A stretch of DNA of 48,709 nt. Source: Propionibacteriaceae bacterium (GTDB taxonomy: Bacteria > Actinomycetota > Actinomycetes > Propionibacteriales > Propionibacteriaceae). Positions 43,012-48,709 of this stretch are shown here, piece after piece; position 1 is the first letter of the stretch, and every line of letters starts with the position of its first letter. The position numbers and the translations under genes are program-made. The stretch covers positions 1 to 48,709 of the forward strand of contig JAISAO010000067.1 in the NCBI GenBank assembly GCA_031266665.1, in the 5' to 3' direction. A model generated the notes under the pieces. The model did no database searches, was not told the origin of the DNA, and worked only from the letters and a program-made list of their open reading frames with translations.

Positions 43012-43171
43012 GCCCTGATCCACCGATTTTCGACTACCGAGCGACCCTATCCGGGCGCGCTGACGGCGGTGCCGACGCTCAACGGACGTCCAGTCCGTCT
43101 TCGCCTCGGCCCCACCGCCATCACACCCGCCTAGGGCCGCTCGCCACGGAGACCATCGGTGGATCAGGGCT
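43011..43171. repeat. 161-bp long imperfect palindrome with 17-bp perfect ends
   Basis: AGCCCTGATCCACCGAT (43011-43027) and ATCGGTGGATCAGGGCT (43155-43171) are exact complements. The inner halves also pair imperfectly (for instance CGAGCG-CCCTA and TGGCGGTG-like blocks), closing at ACGGAC/GTCCGT around the centre. The whole could fold as one hairpin. It starts at the last base of the tetR stop. It may be a miniature mobile element or a terminator between tetR and the citrate operon. Confidence 0.7.
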
Positions 43172-43247
43172 GAGGCGCTCCGGGCCGGGGCGGCGGGCGG
43201 TCGGCCAAATCGGGCCTCCTTGAGCCTTGCCCCCGCCCGGCCGCCGG

Positions 43248-43253
43248 GATAAT
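43248..43253 (+). promoter_or_regulatory. Putative -10 box (GATAAT) of the citrate transporter promoter
   Basis: GATAAT matches five of six consensus bases and is followed at once by the two operators. No well-placed -35 box is seen (TTGAGC at 43220 would give 22 bp), so activation or a weak -35 is possible. Confidence 0.5.
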
Positions 43254-43255
43254 AT

Positions 43256-43288
43256 GACTGACGGTCAGTCGCTGACTGACCGTCAGTC
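43256..43288 (+). promoter_or_regulatory. Double TetR operator before the citrate transporter
   Basis: Two perfect 15-bp palindromes, GACTGACGGTCAGTC (43256-43270) and GACTGACCGTCAGTC (43274-43288), are separated by 3 bp (18 bp centre to centre). Both lie just downstream of GATAAT, across the expected transcription start, a position that gives repression. The tandem spacing suits two cooperating dimers. Confidence 0.75.
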
Positions 43289-43388
43289 GGTAGTTGGTGC
43301 GGGTGATGGGGCGGGGCGCCTGGGCGCCAGCCTCCGGCTCCCCCCGCCAGCGGCCGACAGACTCAGTCTTCAAAGGAGAAGAGTTCTC

Positions 43389-44756
43389 ATGCTGGCTATC
43401 TTCGGCCTGATCATCGTGGTCGGGTTCATGACCCTGATCATGACTAAAAAGGCCACCCCCTTCACCGCTTTGGCCCTGGTGCCGCTGCTGGTCGGTATCA
43501 TCACCGGCCTGATAAGCCGAACCGAGTACAGCGCCAGCGACATAGCCAAATTCGCCCTGGCCGGCCTGACCGGAAATTCCAGCCTCGACCACCCCGTCTC
43601 CGGCATCGCCGGCACGGCCATCATGTTGTTGTTCGCCATCTTGTACTTCGGCCTGATGCTGACGGCCGGCCTGTTCGACCCGGTGGTGGCCTTCATCTTG
43701 CGGATCGTCAAGGGCGACCCGCTCAAAGTCATGGTCGGCACCGCCGTCTTGGCCTTGGCCGTGTCGGTCGACGGCGACGGCTCGACCACCACCTTGGTGG
43801 TCTGCTCGGCCCTGATACCGGTCTACAAACAACTTAAAATGAAGATGATGGACTTGGCCGTCATCATCATCTTGGGCAATTCGATCATGAACCTGCTGCC
43901 CTGGGGCGGGCCGACCGCCCGCATCATCAGCGCCCTCGGCGTCGACGAGGGCGTGCTGCTGCGCAAGATCGTCCCCGGCATGTTGATCGCCTCCGTCTGG
44001 GTCATCGCCGTGGCCTTCATCCGAGGCCGGGCCGAGCGCAAGCGCCTGGGCGTGGTGACGCAGACCGAGGCCGACATCGCCGAGGTCCGGGCCCAGCAGC
44101 ACGCCACCGACGCCGAGTTGAGCCGCCCCAAGATGATTTGGTTCAACCTGGCGCTGACCGTGGTCATGCTGGTCATCTTGATCTTCGGCGACATCTGGAT
44201 CATCCCCAAGGTCAACGCGGCGGTCATCTTCGCCGTCGGCCTGGCCATCGCCATGACGATCAACTACCGCTCGCTCAAAAACCAGCGCGAGATCATCGAG
44301 AAATACGGCTCGTCGGCCCTGCACGTCGTCATCATGGTCTTGGGCGCCGGCATCTTCATGGGCATACTGATCGGCACCGGCATGAGCGACGCCATGGGCC
44401 GGGCGCTGGCCGATTGGATGCCGGACTTCCTGGGCAGCCACTGGGCCATCGTCACCGCCGTGGTGTCGGCCCCCGGGACCTTCCTGCTGAGCAACGACGC
44501 CTTCTATTACGGCGTGCTGCCGGTGCTGAACGAGGTCGGCCTGAAGAACGGTTTCGAGGCGATGGACATGGCCGTGGCCTCGACCGTCGGCCAGGCCTTC
44601 CACCTGCTCAGCCCGCTGGTCGGCTTCATCTACCTGCTGCTCCACCTGACCGGCGTCGACATGGGCGCCTGGCAGCGCAAGACGGCCAAGTGGGCCCTGG
44701 GCACCTTCGCCATCTTCCTGCTCAGCATTCTCACCTTCGGGGGGGTGCCGGCGTAG
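43389..44756 (+). CDS. CitMHS-family metal-citrate:proton symporter
   Basis: 455 residues; ATG with AAAGGAG about 9 nt upstream (longer frame rejected, it would begin before the operators). Twelve or so membrane segments; family blocks include FAILYFGLMLTAGLFDPVVA, the conserved LAVSVDGDGSTTTLVVCSAL, NSIMNLLPWGGPTARIISAL and the C-terminal LLSNDAFYYGVLPVLNEVGL. CitMHS proteins import citrate complexed with Mg2+ or another divalent ion together with protons. The gene heads the citrate operon behind the double operator, so uptake is switched on with the lyase. Its use in place of CitS-type Na+ carriers or CitT-type antiporters is less usual for citrate fermentation. Confidence 0.93.
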   Translation: MLAIFGLIIVVGFMTLIMTKKATPFTALALVPLLVGIITGLISRTEYSASDIAKFALAGLTGNSSLDHPVSGIAGTAIMLLFAILYFGLMLTAGLFDPVVAFILRIVKGDPLKVMVGTAVLALAVSVDGDGSTTTLVVCSALIPVYKQLKMKMMDLAVIIILGNSIMNLLPWGGPTARIISALGVDEGVLLRKIVPGMLIASVWVIAVAFIRGRAERKRLGVVTQTEADIAEVRAQQHATDAELSRPKMIWFNLALTVVMLVILIFGDIWIIPKVNAAVIFAVGLAIAMTINYRSLKNQREIIEKYGSSALHVVIMVLGAGIFMGILIGTGMSDAMGRALADWMPDFLGSHWAIVTAVVSAPGTFLLSNDAFYYGVLPVLNEVGLKNGFEAMDMAVASTVGQAFHLLSPLVGFIYLLLHLTGVDMGAWQRKTAKWALGTFAIFLLSILTFGGVPA

Positions 44757-44840
44757 TCGCGGGGACGGTCCCCAAGCCGGGGGCCGGTGAGCGGCGGCCG
44801 CCGCCCGCCGGCCCCCGGTCGGGAGCGACACGAGAACGAT

Positions 44841-45986
44841 ATGGACGACATCGTCATCACCAGCTGGGCCCCGGGGTCGGACCCGGTGGACCCGGTGGAC
44901 CAGGCGGTCCCGGCGGCCGTGGCCGGGCTGCTGGAGCGGGCCGGGCTCGGCCTGGAGGCCGACGTCGAGGTCTGGGCCCTGGCCCGCCGCGACGGCCGGC
45001 TGGTCGGCTGCATGGGCCTGGCCGGCGACCTGGTCAAGGACGTGGTCGTGGACCAGGGGCTGCGCGGCCACAATCTGATGGCCGGGCTGCTGACCGAGTT
45101 GCGCCACCAGGCCGTCGCCCGCGGCCGGACCCGGTTGAGTTGCTACACCCGGCCGTCCCTGGCCGCCGTCTTCGCCTCCCTCGGCTTCCGCGCCCTGGCC
45201 CAGGCCGACGGCCTGGCCGTCCTGATGGAGGACGACCCCCGCGGCGTCGAGCGCTACCAGGCCGACCTGGCCGCCTCCCGGCGGGAGGGGGAGCGCATCG
45301 CCGCGGTGGTGCTCAACGCCAACCCCTTCTCCCTGGGCCACCAGCACCTGCTGCGCCTAGCCGCCCGCGACTGCGACCTGGTCCACGTCTTCGTGCTGGG
45401 GGAGGACCGCTCCCAGTTCAGCCCGGCCGAGCGTTTCGCCCTGGTCCGGGACGGCTTGGCGGCGCTGCCGGAGCACGACCGCTTCGTGCTCCACCCGGGC
45501 TCGCGCTACATCGTCTCCCGCCTGACCTTCCCCCAATATTTCCTCAAAGACCAGGCCGACATCGCCCGCGCCCACGCCGGCATCGACCTGCAGCTGTTCC
45601 GCCAGCGCGTCGCCCCCGTCCTGGGCATCCGCCACCGTTTCGTCGGCAGCGAGCCGACCAGCCGGATCACGGCCCACTACAACCAGGAGATGAGGCGCTG
45701 GCTGCAGTCTCCCCAGGCGGACTGGCCGACCATCGAGGTGCATCAGGTGGAACGGCTGGAGGTGGGCGGGCGGCCCGTCTCGGCCACGCGCGTCCGCCAG
45801 GCGCTGGCGGCCGGCCGGTTCGACCAGTTGGCCGAGCTGGTGCCGGCGACCACCTGGGACTACCTGGTCCGCCGCCCGCCCCGGGCCGAGCCCGCGCCCT
45901 TGGGGCCGCCCGCCCCGCCCCGCCGGCAGGGCGGCCGAAGCCAGCCGCCCGACGACCACCGACAAGCCAAGGAGCTGTCATGCTAA
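44841..45986 (+). CDS. citC: [Citrate (pro-3S)-lyase] ligase CitC
   Basis: 381 residues. The N-terminal GNAT-like part (GCMGLAGDLVKDVVVDQGLR) precedes the nucleotidyltransferase domain: LNANPFSLGHQHLLRLAARD (GHxxL nucleotide motif), HVFVLGEDRSQFSPAERFAL, HPGSRYIVSRLTFPQYFLKD and PVSATRVRQALAAGRF. It acetylates the thiol of the prosthetic group on CitD with acetate and ATP, which activates the lyase. The last ~20 residues ([17 protein letters not shown]) are encoded by the first unit of a 56-bp tandem duplication. ATG at 44841 begins directly before the family region; there is no strong SD. Confidence 0.92.
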   Translation: MDDIVITSWAPGSDPVDPVDQAVPAAVAGLLERAGLGLEADVEVWALARRDGRLVGCMGLAGDLVKDVVVDQGLRGHNLMAGLLTELRHQAVARGRTRLSCYTRPSLAAVFASLGFRALAQADGLAVLMEDDPRGVERYQADLAASRREGERIAAVVLNANPFSLGHQHLLRLAARDCDLVHVFVLGEDRSQFSPAERFALVRDGLAALPEHDRFVLHPGSRYIVSRLTFPQYFLKDQADIARAHAGIDLQLFRQRVAPVLGIRHRFVGSEPTSRITAHYNQEMRRWLQSPQADWPTIEVHQVERLEVGGRPVSATRVRQALAAGRFDQLAELVPATTWDYLVRRPPRAEPAPLGPPAPPRRQGGRSQPPDDHRQAKELSC

Positions 45987-46042
45987 GCGGCCGAAGCCAG
46001 CCGACCGGCGACCACCGACCAGCCAAGGAGCCGCCATGCTAA
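45931..46042 (+). repeat. 56-bp tandem duplication at the citC/citD junction
   Basis: Unit 1 is 45931-45986 and unit 2 is 45987-46042, about 50 of 56 bases identical. Both contain CCAAGGAG and end with ATGCTAA. In unit 1 TAA ends citC; in unit 2 ATG starts citD. Confidence 0.93.
45980..46042 (+). CDS. 20-codon relay ORF between citC and citD
   Basis: ATG at 45980 has CCAAGGAG upstream. The ORF encodes [20 protein letters not shown] and stops at 46040-46042. Its start overlaps the citC stop and its stop overlaps the citD start by the same 7-base ATGCTAA. Its peptide repeats the sense of the citC tail. It may be translated and so couple citD to citC; no own function is expected. Confidence 0.55.
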   Translation: MLSGRSQPTGDHRPAKEPPC

Positions 46043-46335
46043 TCAGCCGCCCGGCCGTGGCCGGGACCCTGGAGTCCGGCGACGCCACGGTCCGGATCAC
46101 GCCCCACGACAGCTTGGAGGTGGTCGTCACCAGCAGCGTCGAGGCGCAATACGGCGATGCCGTCCGCCGGGTTGTCCGACAGACCTTGGAAGGCCTCGGC
46201 GTGGCCCGCGCCCTGGTGACGGTGACCGACAAGGGGGCGCTCGACTACGCCCTGCGGGCCAGGGTCGAGGCGGCCGTGATGCGGGCCGGCGACGAGCCGG
46301 TCGACTGGGACGTCCTGATCGGGGGGGAGCGATGA
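46036..46335 (+). CDS. citD: Citrate lyase acyl carrier subunit (gamma) CitD
   Basis: 99 residues, the usual length. The N-terminus [20 protein letters not shown] holds the Ser (LESGD) that carries the phosphoribosyl-dephospho-CoA prosthetic group. Later blocks ([40 protein letters not shown]) match the family. The acetylated thiol arm swings between CitF and CitE. Start at 46036 lies in the second unit of the 56-bp duplication with CCAAGGAG 5 nt upstream; the stop overlaps citE (ATGA). Confidence 0.94.
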   Translation: MLISRPAVAGTLESGDATVRITPHDSLEVVVTSSVEAQYGDAVRRVVRQTLEGLGVARALVTVTDKGALDYALRARVEAAVMRAGDEPVDWDVLIGGER

Positions 46336-47291
46336 CCGACGTCCTCAACCCGCCGGCGGCCACGCTCGACGCCGCCCAGCCGGCCTGGGGCAAGTACGAC
46401 CAGGCCGCGGCCCCGCCCCACCGCTCGGCCCTGTTCGTGCCGGCCTCGAACGCCGCCATGCTGGCGACGGCCTGGGTCTACGGGGCCGACCTCTACATGT
46501 TCGACCTGGAGGACGCCGTCGCCCTGCGGGAGAAGGACTCGGCCCGCCTGCTGGCGATCAACGCCCTGACCAGCTACCCGTGGCGCGACATGGCGGTGGC
46601 GGTCAGGGTCAACGGCATCGACACGCCCTTCTTCGCCGACGACCTCCAAGCCGTCGTCCGGGCCGGGGCCGACATGGTGCGCCTGCCCATGACCGACAGC
46701 GCCGAGCTGGTCCACCGCCTGGACGCCGAGCTGACCGCCATCGAGCGGGCCTGCTCCAGGCCGGTCGGCTCGACCAAAGTGATAGCCGCCATCGAGTCGG
46801 CCGCCGGCGTCGTCAACGCCTCCGCCATCGCCTTGGCCAGCCCCAGAGTCGTGGCCATCGCCCTGGCCGGCTTCGACTACCTGTTGGACATGGGGGCCGA
46901 GCCCACCCAGGACGGCTCGGAGCTGTTCTACGCCCGCTGCGCCGTCCTCCACGCCGCCCGGGCGGCGGGCGTCTGGTGCTACGACGTGGTCTGGGGCGAC
47001 GTCGACGACGAGGCCGGCTTCCGGGCCGAGGTCGAGCTGGTCAAACACCTCGGCTTCGACGGCAAGACCCTGGTCAACCCGCGCCAAATCCCCTGGTTGC
47101 ACGAGGCCTACTCGCCCACCGCCGCCGAGCTGGCCCGGGCCGAGCGCGTCGTCCGGGCCGCCGAGGCCGCCCGCGACCGCGGCCTGGGCGTCATCGCGGT
47201 CGACGGCAAGATGGTCGACGGCCCCATCGTCCAAGCGGCCCGCCGCGCCATCGCCTATGCCGCAGCCTCCGGCGTCAGGGAGGACCGATGA
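46332..47291 (+). CDS. citE: Citrate lyase beta subunit (citryl-lyase) CitE
   Basis: 319 residues. HpcH/HpaI-type TIM-barrel motifs: [40 protein letters not shown] (metal-binding acidic cluster), [12 protein letters not shown] (substrate Arg), [20 protein letters not shown] (metal Glu), [20 protein letters not shown] and [20 protein letters not shown]. It splits citryl-CitD into oxaloacetate and acetyl-CitD. It overlaps both citD and citF by ATGA, so subunits are made in step. Confidence 0.95.
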   Translation: MTDVLNPPAATLDAAQPAWGKYDQAAAPPHRSALFVPASNAAMLATAWVYGADLYMFDLEDAVALREKDSARLLAINALTSYPWRDMAVAVRVNGIDTPFFADDLQAVVRAGADMVRLPMTDSAELVHRLDAELTAIERACSRPVGSTKVIAAIESAAGVVNASAIALASPRVVAIALAGFDYLLDMGAEPTQDGSELFYARCAVLHAARAAGVWCYDVVWGDVDDEAGFRAEVELVKHLGFDGKTLVNPRQIPWLHEAYSPTAAELARAERVVRAAEAARDRGLGVIAVDGKMVDGPIVQAARRAIAYAAASGVREDR

Positions 47292-48709
47292 ACCAGCCCC
47301 GTCCCGCCGCCTCCAAGATCTGCTCATCCTTGGAGGAGGCGGTCAAACGCTCCGGCCTGGCCGACGGCGGCACCATCAGCTTCCACCACCACTTCCGCGA
47401 GGGCGACCAGGTGATGTTGGCCGTGGTCGCCGAGCTGGCCCGCCTCGGCCTGCGCGACCTGACCCTGGCCCCGTCGTCGCTGGGAGCCTGCCACGCCGGG
47501 CTGATCGAGTTCATCCGCCGAGGCGTCATCACCCAGATCTACACCTCCGGCCTGCGCGGCCAGCTGGCCGAGGCCGTCTCCCACGGGCTGATGGACCGGC
47601 CGGTCCAGCTCCACTCTCACGGCGGGCGCTGCGCCCTCATCCAGTCGGGCGAGATCAAAATCGACGTGGCCTTCCTGGGGGTCTCGGCCTGCGACCGGCT
47701 GGGCAACGCCAACGGCGTCACCGGGCGGTCGCCCTGCGGCTCGCTGGGCTACGCCCAGGTCGACGCCCAGCACGCCCGCGGCGTCGTGCTGGTGACCGAG
47801 CAGCTGGTGGACTACCCCAACCAGCCGGCCTCGATCCGCCAGGACCAGGTCGATTGGATCGTCCAGCTGCCGGCCGTGGGCGACCCGGCCAAGATCAGCA
47901 GCGGCGCCGCCCGCGTCACGACCGATCCCCGGGAACTGCTGATCGCCCGCCACGCGGCCGAGGTGATGGCGGCCTCCGGGCTGTTCGTCGATGGCTTCTC
48001 GCTCCAGACCGGCTCCGGCGCGGCGGCCATCGCCACCACCCGCCACCTGCGCCGCAAGATGGCCCACCGCCGGGTCAAGGCCGCCTGGGCGCTGGGCGGA
48101 ATCACGGCCGACATCGTCGAGCTGGCCCAAGACGGCTGGCTGGACCGGATCGTCGACGTCCAGGACTTCGACGTCCAAGCGGCCGAGGATCTGCGGACGA
48201 ACCCGCGCCACCACGAGATCAGCGCCGCCGAGTACGCCAACCCCATCGGCAAGGGGGCCTGCGTGGACGAGTTGGACCTGGTGATCTTGTCGGCCCTGGA
48301 GGTCGACCTGGATTTCAACGTCAATGTCCTGACCGGCTCCGACGGCGTCATGCGGGGGGCCTCCGGCGGGCACTGCGACACCGCCGCCGGGGCCAAGCTG
48401 GCCATCGTGGTGGCGCCGCTGCTGCGCTCGCGCATCCCCACCGTGGTGCGGCGGGTCACGACCAAGGTGACGCCGGGGCGCGACGTCGGCGTGCTCGTGA
48501 CCGACGCCGGCATCGCCGTCAACCCTGATCGGCCGGAACTGGCCGAGCGGCTGCGCCAGGCCCGCCTGCCGGTGGTGGCGCTGGAGGATCTGCACGAGCG
48601 CTCCCTCAAGATCGCCGGCCGGCCCCGGCCGTTGGAGTTCGACGACAAGGTGGTGGGCGTGGTGCGCTACCGCGACGGGTCGATCCTGGACACGGTCCGC
48701 CAGGTGGCC
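47288..48709 (+). CDS. citF: Citrate lyase alpha subunit (citrate CoA-transferase type) CitF, 3' end outside window
   Basis: 474 codons are seen without a stop; the family is usually near 510, so about 35 are missing. Family blocks: [120 protein letters not shown], and [20 protein letters not shown]. It exchanges acetyl for citryl on CitD. ATG overlaps the citE stop. citX and citG, needed for the prosthetic group, are not in the window and would be expected downstream or elsewhere. Confidence 0.95.
   Translation, partial: MNQPRPAASKICSSLEEAVKRSGLADGGTISFHHHFREGDQVMLAVVAELARLGLRDLTLAPSSLGACHAGLIEFIRRGVITQIYTSGLRGQLAEAVSHGLMDRPVQLHSHGGRCALIQSGEIKIDVAFLGVSACDRLGNANGVTGRSPCGSLGYAQVDAQHARGVVLVTEQLVDYPNQPASIRQDQVDWIVQLPAVGDPAKISSGAARVTTDPRELLIARHAAEVMAASGLFVDGFSLQTGSGAAAIATTRHLRRKMAHRRVKAAWALGGITADIVELAQDGWLDRIVDVQDFDVQAAEDLRTNPRHHEISAAEYANPIGKGACVDELDLVILSALEVDLDFNVNVLTGSDGVMRGASGGHCDTAAGAKLAIVVAPLLRSRIPTVVRRVTTKVTPGRDVGVLVTDAGIAVNPDRPELAERLRQARLPVVALEDLHERSLKIAGRPRPLEFDDKVVGVVRYRDGSILDTVRQVA

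Noticed and set aside
43227-43388. Upstream extension of the citrate transporter frame
   Set aside because: It would begin before the -10 box and the operators; ATG 43389 has AAAGGAG upstream and starts directly with the first membrane helix.
43164-45347. Minus-strand frame of 727 codons opposite the citrate transporter and citC
   Set aside because: Antisense to two clear genes, His/Asp/Gln-rich, and no start signal.

Overview
The window is a GC-rich (estimated near 70% by eye) chromosomal segment from an actinobacterium. The strongest taxonomic evidence is the cluster fhaA-fhaB-pstP-ftsW/rodA-pbpA-pknB followed by crgA (30.9-39.9 kb), which is typical of Actinobacteria. A SepX/GlpR-like division protein, an Lhr helicase, frequent GTG starts and several apparently leaderless promoters agree with this. 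The citrate lyase operon at the right edge suggests fermentative growth, perhaps in a host or anaerobic niche. No rRNA or named marker allows a genus call.

Layout. 0-1.5 kb: end of a surface-anchored protein, a short mobile-element remnant and a RelB/ParE-type toxin-antitoxin (TA) pair. 1.5-9.9 kb: a proline-rich membrane protein, a TrmH-like methyltransferase with DedA, SepX-like protein, a peptide-type solute-binding lipoprotein, a ~950 bp stretch without a clear gene, a DnaQ-like exonuclease and a cold-shock-domain protein. 10-16.1 kb: one 6.1 kb lhr gene swollen by low-complexity insertions. 16.2-21 kb: a TA-rich island with two antitoxin-like genes lacking toxins, a GNAT/DUF1778 pair, isochorismate synthase, and a PIN/HTH pair flanked by inverted copies of a 163-bp miniature element. 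21-27.5 kb: a geranylgeranyl-reductase-type flavoprotein, a frameshifted DUF4190-like gene, a spermidine-synthase-like protein, LemA, a secreted alpha/beta hydrolase, tRNA-Thr(CGT) and a YqeY protein. 27.7-39.9 kb: a zinc-ribbon proline-rich membrane protein, RNase HI and the cell-wall/signalling cluster. 40-42.1 kb: an ABC-2 exporter behind a candidate slippage-prone promoter containing a G14 tract. 42.3-48.7 kb: a TetR regulator, a CitMHS citrate transporter and citC-citD-citE-citF (citF runs off the window).

How the parts work together. FhaA/FhaB are phosphothreonine readers, PstP and PknB are the phosphatase and kinase, and FtsW/RodA with PbpA are the peptidoglycan polymerase and transpeptidase that this signalling controls; CrgA and SepX-like protein belong to division. 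The citrate module imports metal-citrate and cleaves it to acetate and oxaloacetate. The same 15-bp palindrome lies in front of tetR (one mismatch) and twice in front of the transporter, so the TetR protein probably represses both.

The most notable observations are: the G14 tract inside a promoter spacer next to a mobile-element copy; a 56-bp tandem duplication at the citC/citD junction that creates a 20-codon relay ORF with identical ATGCTAA overlaps on both sides; a four-member miniature-element family with one precise deletion derivative; and a PIN TA module bracketed by inverted copies of that element.
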